Assembly (NCBI RefSeq): GCF_000470775.1
Contig: NC_022438.1
Coordinates: 930,001-994,000 of the forward strand
DNA from: Leifsonia xyli subsp. cynodontis DSM 46306
GTDB taxonomy: Bacteria > Actinomycetota > Actinomycetes > Actinomycetales > Microbacteriaceae
Direction: 5' to 3'
DNA: 64,000 nt
The first letter of the stretch is position 1; every line of letters starts with the position of its first letter. The notes under the pieces were generated by a model. The model was not told the DNA's origin and searched no databases. It saw only the letters and a list, made by a program, of their open reading frames with translations. Below are positions 29,101 through 36,797 of this stretch, piece after piece. Made by a program: the position numbers and the translations under genes.

Positions 29101-29707
29101 CGGCCGCGTCAACCCGCTCGCCCTGGAGGAGTTCGCCGCGCTGGAACAGCGCCACAAGTTCCTCTCCGAGCAGCTCGCCGACCTCACCGGCACCCGCAAG
29201 GACCTCCTCACGATCATCGAGGAGATCGACGAGAAGATGCAGACGATCTTCGAGTCCGCGTTCGCGGACACGGAGGAAGCGTTCCGGCGGGTCTTCCCCG
29301 TCCTGTTCCCGGGCGGAACGGGCAGCATCGTCCTCACCGCCCCCGACGACCTGCTCACCACGGGCATCGAGGTCTCGGTGAAGCCGGCGGGCAAGAAGGT
29401 CGAGCGGCTCTCGCTCCTCTCCGGCGGGGAGCGCTCGCTCGCCGCCGTCGCCCTGCTGGTCGCGATCTTCAAAGCGCGGCCCAGCCCGTTCTACATCATG
29501 GACGAAGTGGAGGCGGCGCTCGACGACGCCAATCTCGGCCGTCTACTGACGATCTTCGAGGACCTGCGCGAGAACAGCCAGCTCATTGTGATCACGCACC
29601 AGAAGCGCACGATGGAGGTCGCCGACGCGCTCTACGGCGTCTCCATGCGCCAGGACGGTGTCTCGGCGGTCGTCGGCCAGCGGGTCGCTCAGGAGCGGGC
29701 ATCGTAG
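26162..29707 (+). CDS. smc: Chromosome partition protein SMC
   Basis: SMC is the ATPase of the bacterial condensin that compacts and separates chromosomes. The 1181-residue protein starts at GTG. It has the N-terminal Walker A [20 protein letters not shown], long coiled coils on both sides of a hinge near residues 500-650 ([20 protein letters not shown] and [20 protein letters not shown]), the C-terminal ABC signature [20 protein letters not shown] and Walker B [19 protein letters not shown]. Length is normal. The kleisin partners scpA/scpB are not in this window. ftsY follows 46 nt later. Confidence 0.97.
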   Translation: [1181 protein letters not shown]

Positions 29708-29753
29708 CGGACGCGGACGCGACGAGCGCCACGGGAGCAACTAGTCTGAGGTC

Positions 29754-30629
29754 ATGGCAGACTGCACCCCCTGGTCCTTGTCGGGCGCCCTCCGCGGGAT
29801 GTTCGCCAAGAAGACCATCGACGAGACCACCTGGGACGACCTGGAGACGGCGCTCATCACCGCCGACTTCGGTCCCGCTGTCACCGAAGCGGTCATCGAC
29901 GATCTGCGCGCCAAGGTCGACCGCTACCGCACCACCGACCCCGCCGATCTCCAGCGCATGCTGCGCGAGACGATGGAGGAGCGGCTCTCCCGGCTGGACA
30001 CCACTCTCAAGCTGAGCGACCGCCCGGCGGTCGTGCTCGTCGTGGGCGTCAACGGCGTCGGCAAGACCACCACTATCGGCAAGTTCGCGAAGTTCCTGCG
30101 CACCTACGACCGCTCGGTCGTCGTCGGCGCGGCCGACACCTTCCGCGCCGCGGCGGTCGAGCAGCTCGCGACCTGGGCCGAGCGCTCTGGCGCCGGCATC
30201 GTCCGGCCTCAGCAGCAGGGGCAGGACCCTGCCTCCGTCGCCTTCCAGACCGTCGAGAAGGCGAAGAGCGACGGCACCGAGATCGTCCTCATCGACACCG
30301 CGGGCCGTTTGCAGACCAAGGGCGGTCTGATGGATGAGCTGTCCAAGATCAAACGCGTGGTCGAGAAGCAGGCGCCGATCGCCGAGGTGCTGCTGGTGCT
30401 CGACGCGACCACCGGGCAGAACGGTCTCGCGCAGGCCGAGGCGTTCCTCGAGCACGCCGGGGTCACCGGGCTCGTGCTCACGAAGCTCGACGGCTCGGCG
30501 AAGGGCGGCTTCGTGCTCGCCGTGCAGGAGCGCACCGGCATCCCGATCAAGCTGGTGGGCCAGGGCGAGGGCATCGACGACCTCACCGGTTTCACACCGC
30601 ACGTCTTCGCGCAGCAGCTGGTCGGCTGA
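29754..30629 (+). CDS. ftsY: Signal recognition particle receptor FtsY
   Basis: FtsY is the membrane-side GTPase that docks SRP-ribosome complexes. Its NG domain includes VVGVNGVGKTTTIGKFAKFL (G1), VVGAADTFRAAAVEQLATWA, DTAGRLQTKGGLMDEL (G3), TKLDGSAKGGFVLAV (G4) and LVGQGEGIDDLTGF. At 291 residues it is the short form lacking the long acidic A domain; the N-terminus (SLSGALRGMFAKK) is a basic amphipathic stretch that could contact lipid. TAGTCT (29742-29747) lies 6 nt before the ATG. It overlaps the next gene by 1 nt. Confidence 0.96.
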   Translation: MADCTPWSLSGALRGMFAKKTIDETTWDDLETALITADFGPAVTEAVIDDLRAKVDRYRTTDPADLQRMLRETMEERLSRLDTTLKLSDRPAVVLVVGVNGVGKTTTIGKFAKFLRTYDRSVVVGAADTFRAAAVEQLATWAERSGAGIVRPQQQGQDPASVAFQTVEKAKSDGTEIVLIDTAGRLQTKGGLMDELSKIKRVVEKQAPIAEVLLVLDATTGQNGLAQAEAFLEHAGVTGLVLTKLDGSAKGGFVLAVQERTGIPIKLVGQGEGIDDLTGFTPHVFAQQLVG

Positions 30630-31129
30630 TGGCCATCGAGCACGACTTCTTCGGGCTCATCGACGAGACCGCCTCTGGCGGACTCGTCTGGGAGGACACC
30701 GTCGAGCTGGCCGACCAGGCAGTCGGGCTGGAGCTCCGGGTCGAGAGGGAGTCCACCGTGACCGAGGACGCCTTGGACGCGGCGGCCGCGCTCATCCAGC
30801 GTCTCGACGGCTTCGACGCCCGGGCCAGGGACGCTCTGATCGCCGAGCTGAGCTCGCGACAGTCGGCGACGACGAGCTATATCGACGAGCATGTCGACCG
30901 GATGGGGGAGACCCTGCTCGACCTGCTCGTCCACAACTCGGGCGACATCGCCGTCGACGTGCTGCGCTCGTTGCAACTGCTGCGCGTCGTCGTTCAGCCC
31001 GGCGCCGCTGGCGAGGAGGAGGTCTTCGCGACCTTCGACTACGCCATCGATGCTGAGGAGACGGACACCGTTCTCACTGTCTCCTTCGACGTCCGCGGAG
31101 ACGTCGTCGCGGTGGAGACGCAGAGCTGA
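30629..31129 (+). CDS. DUF2004-like conserved protein between ftsY and ffh
   Basis: This is a 166-residue soluble acidic protein whose ATG shares a base with the ftsY stop (TGATGG). It has no signal peptide or membrane segment. The C-terminal block EVFATFDYAIDAEETDTVLT and SFDVRGDVV resembles the DUF2004 family. A predicted helical middle (AAALIQRLDGFDARARDALI) links the two ends. No function is known. Its position, coupled to ftsY and followed by ffh, hints at a role near protein targeting, but this is only context. Confidence 0.7.
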   Translation: MAIEHDFFGLIDETASGGLVWEDTVELADQAVGLELRVERESTVTEDALDAAAALIQRLDGFDARARDALIAELSSRQSATTSYIDEHVDRMGETLLDLLVHNSGDIAVDVLRSLQLLRVVVQPGAAGEEEVFATFDYAIDAEETDTVLTVSFDVRGDVVAVETQS

Positions 31130-31158
31130 GGCTCGGGCCAGGCCCCATCGGCGCCCGG

Positions 31159-31164
31159 TAGACT
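31159..31164 (+). promoter_or_regulatory. -10 hexamer (TAGACT) of ffh
   Basis: TAGACT lies 9 nt before the ffh ATG and again leaves no room for a ribosome-binding site. The same hexamer is found at matching distances before trmD, DUF2469 and the gene at 58004. Confidence 0.5.
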
Positions 31165-31173
31165 TGTCCGATC

Positions 31174-32748
31174 ATGGCTACTTTCGGCTCGTTGTCCGAC
31201 CGTCTCGCGGACACTTTCAAGAACCTGCGCACCAAAGGCAAGCTGTCGCCGTCGGATGTCGACGGCACTGTGCGCGAGATCCGCCGCGCCCTGCTCGACG
31301 CCGACGTCGCCCTCGACGTGGTCAAGGAGTTCACCGGCAAGGTGCGCGAGCGGGCGCTGAGCGACGATGTCAACAAGGCGCTCAACCCGGCCCAGCAGGT
31401 CGTGCAGATCGTCAACGAGGAGCTCATCGGCATCCTGGGCGGTGAGCAGCGCCGCCTTCAGTTCGCCAAGAAGCCGCCGACGGTCATCATGCTCGCCGGC
31501 CTCCAGGGCGCCGGAAAGACGACCCTCGCCGGCAAGCTGGGCAAGTGGCTCGTCAAGCACGGCCACACGCCGCTCCTCGTCGCCGCCGACCTCCAGCGCC
31601 CCAACGCGGTCAATCAGCTCCAGATCGTCGGCGAGCAGGCCGGCGTGCCGGTCTACGCCCCGGAGCCCGGCAACGGCGTCGGCAACCCGGTGAAGGTCGC
31701 GAAGGACGCCCTGAAGTTCGCCGAGACCAAGCAGTACGACACGGTCGTCATCGACACCGCGGGCCGCCTCGGTGTGGATGCCGAGCTGATGAAGCAGGCC
31801 GCCGACATCCGCGCGGCGACGAACCCGGACGAGGTGCTCTTCGTCATCGACGCGATGATCGGCCAGGACGCCGTGGCGACCGCCAAAGCGTTCCAGGACG
31901 GTGTGGATTTCACCGGTGTCGTGCTCTCCAAGCTCGACGGCGACGCCCGCGGCGGCGCGGCGCTCTCCGTCGCCTCGATCACCGGCCGCCCGATCATCTT
32001 CGCCTCCACCGGCGAGGGTCTGGACCACTTCGAGCCGTTCCATCCCGACCGCATGGCGTCCCGCATCCTCGACCTCGGCGACATCCTCACCCTCATCGAA
32101 CAGGCGCAGGAGGCCTTCGACGAGGAGGAGGCGCGCAAGGTCGCCGAGAAGTTCGCGACCGACACTTTCACGCTCGACGACTTCCTGGGGCAGATGCAGC
32201 AGCTGCGCAACATGGGCTCGATCAAGAAGATGATCGGGATGCTGCCCGGCGCCGGCCAGATGAAGCAGCAGCTCGACCAGTTCGACGAGAGCGAGATCGT
32301 CCGCACCGAGGCCATCATCCAGTCGATGACCAAGGCCGAGCGCACCACCCCTAAACTCTTGAACGGCTCCCGTCGCCTGCGCATCGCCAGGGGCTCGGGC
32401 ACGACGGTCACCGAGGTCAACGCCCTCGTGAACCGTTTCGAGCAGGCCGCCAAGATGATGAAGACCGTTGCGAAGGGCGGCGTCCCGAACGTCCCCGGCA
32501 TGGGGCCGATCCCCGGCGCGGGCTACGCGGGCCGCGGCAAGCAGCAGGCCAAGAAGAAGAGCGGCTCCCGGTCCGGCAACCCCGCTAAGCGCGCCGCCGA
32601 GAACGCGGCGCTCGCCTCCGGCGCGAAGCCGGCGGCCGCTTCCCTCCCGACCGGCAGCGGCTTCGGCCTCGGCGGCGGTGCCGCCGCGCCGAAGGGAGGC
32701 CCTTCCGAGGAGGAGCTGGCTGCGCTGCAGAAGTTCCTCGGTCGTTGA
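31174..32748 (+). CDS. ffh: Signal recognition particle protein Ffh
   Basis: Ffh (SRP54) binds signal peptides and 4.5S RNA and pairs with FtsY. The NG domain shows MLAGLQGAGKTTLAGKLGKW, VAADLQRPNAVNQLQIVGEQ, VIDTAGRLGVDAELMKQAAD and LSKLDGDARGGAALSVASIT. The M domain has DFLGQMQQLRNMGSIKKMIG and MLPGAGQMKQQ, with the RNA-binding NGSRRLRIARGSGTTVTEVN. At 524 residues, the last 80 or so are a Gly/Ala/Lys-rich tail typical of actinobacteria. The terminator stem beyond its stop has been split by an IS30 element. Confidence 0.97.
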   Translation: MATFGSLSDRLADTFKNLRTKGKLSPSDVDGTVREIRRALLDADVALDVVKEFTGKVRERALSDDVNKALNPAQQVVQIVNEELIGILGGEQRRLQFAKKPPTVIMLAGLQGAGKTTLAGKLGKWLVKHGHTPLLVAADLQRPNAVNQLQIVGEQAGVPVYAPEPGNGVGNPVKVAKDALKFAETKQYDTVVIDTAGRLGVDAELMKQAADIRAATNPDEVLFVIDAMIGQDAVATAKAFQDGVDFTGVVLSKLDGDARGGAALSVASITGRPIIFASTGEGLDHFEPFHPDRMASRILDLGDILTLIEQAQEAFDEEEARKVAEKFATDTFTLDDFLGQMQQLRNMGSIKKMIGMLPGAGQMKQQLDQFDESEIVRTEAIIQSMTKAERTTPKLLNGSRRLRIARGSGTTVTEVNALVNRFEQAAKMMKTVAKGGVPNVPGMGPIPGAGYAGRGKQQAKKKSGSRSGNPAKRAAENAALASGAKPAAASLPTGSGFGLGGGAAAPKGGPSEEELAALQKFLGR

Positions 32749-32804
32749 GTGGGCGTTAGGTCCGGCAAAGGCCCGGCCAGTGCCGACGCACCTTGGGTTC
32801 TAAC

Positions 32805-32845
32805 GGTCGTTGCAACACCTGGACTTTCTGGGAGTTGTAACGACC
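32805..32845 (+). repeat. Hairpin at the IS30 left end blocking the transposase start
   Basis: ggtcgttgcaac (32805-32816, part of the terminal repeat) pairs with gttgtaacgacc (32834-32845) with a single G-U pair. The right arm ends directly at the transposase GTG and overlaps the GGGAG Shine-Dalgarno. If transcription enters from ffh, the folded RNA would hide the ribosome site, a known type of self-limiting device in insertion sequences. For this element the function is inferred. Confidence 0.6.
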
Positions 32846-34270
32846 GTGGCCCGTTTAAGGAGCTATTCGAGGGATCGACGCTGTTTCACGCAGGCTGATA
32901 AGGACGCGTTCTTCGCGTTGTTCGAGGCGTGTGGGAGCATCACGATCGCGGCGCGTGAGTTGGGGTTCAACCCGGCGACCTGCGGGACGTGGGTATGGAA
33001 GGCCGGCCTGCGCAGCCAGGGGAAAACCGGGACTGGTCCGCATCCAGGAAAGGAACGCTACTTCCAGTTGCGACGCGATGGCATCTCGCGTCGCGAAGCA
33101 GCGGCTGCCGTCGGGGTGAACATCCGCACGGCACGGGATTGGGATAACGGTGTCCGGAAGACCGCTCATCGCCGCTATTACCCAGATGGTCGGGTCGTCG
33201 ATTACAAAACAGGTATGACGACGTTTCTTGACGGCACCGAGACAATCTCGCCGGCGGCGATCTTTCAGCTGGAGAGGAAGCTCGATCCGCGGTTCCTTTC
33301 GCTGGAGGAACGTGAGCAGATCCGGGATCTCCTCCGCGATGGGTTGTCACTGCGGAGCATCGCCGCCCAGCTGCGGCGGTCGCCATCCACGATCAGTCGG
33401 GAAATCTCCCGGAACCGGTCCTCGACCGGGATCTATCACCCCTTCGCAGCACATCGCTACTCGGCGAAGCGTCGCCCACGGCCAAAGCCGCGAAGACTGG
33501 TGACAGAGCTGCGGTTGCGTGCTTTCGTTGAGTCGAAGCTGGCGTTGCGGTGGTCTCCCGAGCAGATCACTCGAGCCCTGATCCGTCAGTTCCCGGACGA
33601 CGTTGGGATGCGAGTGGCGACCGAGACGATCTACCAGACGCTCTATCTCCAAGGACGCGGCCAGCTGCGCCGTGATCTCGCGACAGCGCTGCGTACCGGG
33701 CGCGCACGTCGCCGACCGAACCGGGGAACCAACGCACGTCGTTCGCGGTTCGTCGACCCGATGCTCATGATCTCCGAGCGCCCCGCTGAGGTCGCTGATC
33801 GTGCTGTTCCAGGGCATTGGGAAGGCGATCTCATCATCGGCGCTGACCACGCCAGCGCGATCGGCACCCTCGTCGAGCGAACCACCAGGTTCGTGATGCT
33901 CGTCCACCTCCCGACCGACCACGCTGCCGAGACCGTCCGCGATGGCCTCATTCGGACGATGAGCGGCCTGCCGGCCGAACTGAAGAAGTCGCTGACCTGG
34001 GACCAGGGTGCGGAGATGGCCGCCCACAAGACGTTCACGATCGCCACCGACATGGACGTCTACTTCTGCGACCCAGCCTCGCCCTGGCAGCGCGGTTCTA
34101 ACGAGAACACGAACGGGTTGCTGAGGCAGTACTTCCCGAAGGGCACCGACCTCTCACAGCACTCGCCCGCGGACCTTGCCCGAGTCGCACACGAACTCAA
34201 CACCCGCCCACGCAAAACGCTCGGCTGGGAAACCCCAGCCCAGCGCCTCGCTAAACTACCTACCAGCTAA
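32846..34270 (+). CDS. IS30-family transposase
   Basis: The 474-residue DDE transposase uses GTG 32846, preceded by GGGAG. An upstream TTG in the terminal repeat is possible but unlikely. The N-terminal half holds two helix-turn-helix-like regions (ITIAARELGFNPATCGTWVW and RDLLRDGLSLRSIAAQLRRS, then PSTISREISRN, the IS30 signature). The catalytic core has GHWEGDLIIG (first D), TWDQGAEMAAHK (second D) and CDPASPWQRGSNENTNGLLR (final E). No frameshift or stop is visible, so the enzyme is probably functional. Confidence 0.95.
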   Translation: MARLRSYSRDRRCFTQADKDAFFALFEACGSITIAARELGFNPATCGTWVWKAGLRSQGKTGTGPHPGKERYFQLRRDGISRREAAAAVGVNIRTARDWDNGVRKTAHRRYYPDGRVVDYKTGMTTFLDGTETISPAAIFQLERKLDPRFLSLEEREQIRDLLRDGLSLRSIAAQLRRSPSTISREISRNRSSTGIYHPFAAHRYSAKRRPRPKPRRLVTELRLRAFVESKLALRWSPEQITRALIRQFPDDVGMRVATETIYQTLYLQGRGQLRRDLATALRTGRARRRPNRGTNARRSRFVDPMLMISERPAEVADRAVPGHWEGDLIIGADHASAIGTLVERTTRFVMLVHLPTDHAAETVRDGLIRTMSGLPAELKKSLTWDQGAEMAAHKTFTIATDMDVYFCDPASPWQRGSNENTNGLLRQYFPKGTDLSQHSPADLARVAHELNTRPRKTLGWETPAQRLAKLPTS

Positions 34271-34327
34271 TCGTCGTGTTGCAACGACCACTAGAATCCG
34301 CCCACCGGCCGGGCCTTTGCCGTGCGC

Positions 34328-35760
34328 TCAGGGAATCCTGATGGTGCGGCAGCCGAGGGTGGTTTTGCTGGTGAGTTGGGGGTAGTCGGGGGTTGTTATG
34401 CAGGCGGTGTGGGTGCCGGGGGTTGTGGGTGCGGTGAGGGTGAAGCCGCGGGTGCCGGTGGTGGTGTATTTGGTGTTGATGTCGGTGCGGAGTTGGTTGG
34501 TGGTTGTCGTGGTTACGGGGGTGCCGTCGATGGTGAGGGTGACGGCGGAGTTGGTGGGGTTGTCGCGGTCGAGGGCCCAGCCGGTGACGGTGATGGAGTG
34601 TCCGGGGGTTTGGGCGATGGTGTCGTAGGAGCCCTCGGGGGCCGCGCTTGAGACGACGACAGTGCGGCAGCCGAGGGACTGCTGGTTCCCGACCGGATAG
34701 TTCGTCGCCGTGACGCAGACCTGCCTGAGACCACCGGGCGCCGTGACCGTCACATCGAATCCGCGGCTACCGGTTACGCCTTAGCGCGCGTTCACGTCGG
34801 TGCGAGCCAGCGACGTCGTCCCACCGCCGGCGCGAGCGCCGTCCACGGTGACGGCGAACGTGGCGGCCGCGGACTGATCGGGATCGAACGACCATCCCGT
34901 CACTCGCACCTTGTCGGTTCCGGGGGATGCCGCTGTGTCGAGCGCGCCCATCGGATTCTCCCCGCGGAGATAGCTCAATCCGTTCCGGTCACCGGCCTGG
35001 TAGCTGGCGGTCGGAGCGGCCGATGGGTACATCACCTGGCGGGCTCCGCCGTAGGTTCCCGAGTAGTAGGCGAGCCCGAGAGTGTGGCCTATCTCGTGCG
35101 CGACGATCTCCCTTTTGACGGCAGCGGTCTGGACCGCTGTCGGGGGAAGTATCCAGACCCGTCCTGCCAGCACGATCGCGCCATTGCCCGTGACGGCTCG
35201 GCTCTTGCCGAGGTAGGGGCCTCCGCAGCCAGCGATGCCGCCACCGCTGCCACAGGGGGAGGAGGTGAAAGCCCCGATGTAGATGGTGTTGGCGGGCACG
35301 ACGCCCCCGGGGTCGCTGAACTGGCCGGGAGCCACGCTGATGTTGGCGAGTCCGGCCGCAGTGAGTTCGGACGCCGCCGCCTGGGCGAAGCCTCGGTATG
35401 CCTCGACCCCGGGGGTCGAGATGAGCCGGATCTCGTAGCGGAACGCGTTGGAGCGCACACCTGAGAGCAGCGCGTAGCCGGAGTCGGCGAAGGGTTTGAC
35501 GACCGGAGCGTCGGGAAGCTCTCCACCGGTCTTGAAATCGAACCGCGGTGAGTCGTGGTCGACGGATGCGGGGGTGTCGCCGCTGCCCTGCTGGGGGAGA
35601 GTCGTGGGAGCCGGAGCGGAGAGGTTCGTTGAGGGGGCTGTCGGCGCTGAGGCCAGCGTGGGGGTGCCGGCCGCCGGTGAAACCGGAGAATCAGTGCGGC
35701 GGCGCTCAACGTGAGTGCGGCAACGGCGGCGAGCGTGGCGGATATGCGGTGTCGGTGCAT
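34328..35760 (-). pseudogene. Secreted zinc metalloprotease with C-terminal repeats, one frameshift and one nonsense codon
   Basis: The gene starts at ATG 35760 with AAGGAG upstream. A Sec signal, MHRHRISATLAAVAALTLSA, is in one frame; near 35695 a one-base loss shifts the frame, after which DSPVSPAAGTPTLASAPTAP begins the mature protein. The catalytic metzincin-like motif REIVAHEIGHTLGLAYYSG is intact. C-terminal repeats follow: GWSFDPDQSAAATFAVTVDG and, later, GWALDRDNPTNSAVTLTIDG. Between them a TAA (34781-34783) replaces the Tyr codon expected from RTDVNARY, the equivalent of RTDINTKYTTTG in the next repeat. The last repeat is rich in ACC/CCC codons unlike the rest. The gene ends 7 nt from the split terminator arm. 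Confidence 0.8.
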
Positions 35761-36114
35761 GAATTCGTTCTCCTTCGTACTCGCACGGTCCAGCGAATGT
35801 GAAAAGTGTAACCACAACCGCACATGCACGTAATGCTTGTGTTAGATGTCACGCAAAGCTAGAGTAACCGCCCTGCCAAAAGCCAGAAAATGGCGGAATA
35901 TTGCCGTAAACGCTCTGATGTGCAAGCAATAAAACACGGCATGCAGTGAGCGACGATGCTGAGCAAGAGTGATGCTCCGAGTGGCGTGAAACGGTCGCGC
36001 TGAGCGTCAGCGCGCTGAGCGTCAGCCTTCGGATGTGTACGCAGCCACGACGGGCCGTCGAGACGGGGGACGCTGTGAGCCCGGATCCAGGGGTGCCCCC
36101 GTCGCGAGCGGACC
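35761..36114. other. AT-richer intergenic stretch with a 15-bp tandem duplication
   Basis: These 354 bases contain no supported gene. They lie upstream of the metalloprotease start and after the SGNH gene stop, so they should hold the metalloprotease promoter; I cannot pick a confident hexamer pair. The portion 35810-35960 is clearly richer in A and T than its surroundings. A 15-bp unit, gcgctgagcgtcagc, is repeated exactly in tandem at 35997-36011 and 36012-36026. Confidence 0.6.
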
Positions 36115-36774
36115 TCAGTCGTCGAGTCGCTCGAGCACGACTGAGGCGATCGCCTGCTGGCCGGCGACAGTGGGGTACTCGCCGTCCTCCTGCACCCGCC
36201 CGTCCACTCCCCGGTAGGGCTGGCCGAGGCTGAGCCATTCGCCCCCGGCTTCGGTCACGACCGACTCGAGCGCGGAGTCCAGCGGTGCGAGCTGGTCGTC
36301 CCCGGCGGCGCCGCTGAGCGCGCTTAAGCCGACGAGCTGCACGCCCGGGAGCGCCGTCTTCAGGCGTCCGACCGCTGCGGTCATCGCGGCCGAGACCTCG
36401 GCGATGTCCTGCCCGAGGTCGTTGTCGGAAGCGCCGATCAGCACGATCTGCGCCTTCGCGGCGATCGCCCTCTCGATCTGTGTCGTGTAGTCCTCGTACC
36501 TGTCTCCGCGCGTCACGAATCCTGACCCGGCGACGCTGAGGTTGTCGAGCTCCCAGCGGAGATCGACGGCCACCAGCGCCGGCCAGGCTTCGGACGGCTC
36601 CACTCCGAGCCCGGACTCGATCGAGTCGCCGATCACGGCGATGTGCGGATGGTCTGCGGTGGGGGTGGGGTCTCCGGCCGCTGCGACCTCCGGCATCACC
36701 GAGCAGCCGCACAGCGCGAGCGTCGCGGCGAGCGCCGCGGCGCCGGCCAAGACAAGCGATCGGTGGCGAAGCAT
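36115..36774 (-). CDS. SGNH/GDSL hydrolase-like lipoprotein with an altered catalytic His
   Basis: This 219-residue protein has a lipoprotein signal (RSLVLAGAAALAATLALCGC). The SGNH block I motif HIAVIGDSIESGLGVEPSEA has the catalytic Ser, a block III-like IVLIGASDNDLGQDI has the Asn-Asp, and block V should read DxxHP but here reads EDGEYPTVAGQQAIASV, with Tyr (TAC) where the catalytic His (CAC/CAT) is expected. A single base change could explain this. The protein is otherwise intact and should be exported, but it may be catalytically dead or have shifted in function. The substrate is unknown. Confidence 0.8.
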   Translation of the reverse strand: MLRHRSLVLAGAAALAATLALCGCSVMPEVAAAGDPTPTADHPHIAVIGDSIESGLGVEPSEAWPALVAVDLRWELDNLSVAGSGFVTRGDRYEDYTTQIERAIAAKAQIVLIGASDNDLGQDIAEVSAAMTAAVGRLKTALPGVQLVGLSALSGAAGDDQLAPLDSALESVVTEAGGEWLSLGQPYRGVDGRVQEDGEYPTVAGQQAIASVVLERLDD

Positions 36775-36797
36775 GCCTTCAGGGTAAGGGCTGGACT

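Larger units (their letters stand above)
32795..34299 (+). mobile_element. IS30-family insertion sequence, apparently intact
   Basis: The ends form an imperfect inverted repeat of about 24 bp: GGgTTCTAacGGTCGTTGCAACAC at the left (32795-32818) and, read inward from the right (34299 down to 34276), GGaTTCTAgtGGTCGTTGCAACAC, with three mismatches. One transposase gene fills the interior. I could not recognise a flanking target duplication (left flank ctt, right flank gcc), so the exact ends may be off by a few bases or later changes have erased it. The element lies within the ffh terminator loop. Confidence 0.85.
32764..34321. terminator. Terminator stem after ffh, split into two arms by an IS30-family insertion
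   Basis: The left arm 32764-32778 (ggcaaaggcccggcc) and right arm 34307-34321 (ggccgggcctttgcc) are perfect 15-bp reverse complements. The IS30 element lies between them, inside the former loop. The left arm starts 15 nt after the ffh stop, and the right arm lies 6 nt beyond the 3' end of the convergent metalloprotease gene. The hairpin probably served as a shared bidirectional terminator. With about 1.5 kb now between the arms, it cannot fold normally. Confidence 0.75.

Noticed and set aside
32792..34302. A target-site duplication for the IS30 element.
   Set aside because: Left (ctt) and right (gcc) flanks do not match at any tested end position, so none is claimed.
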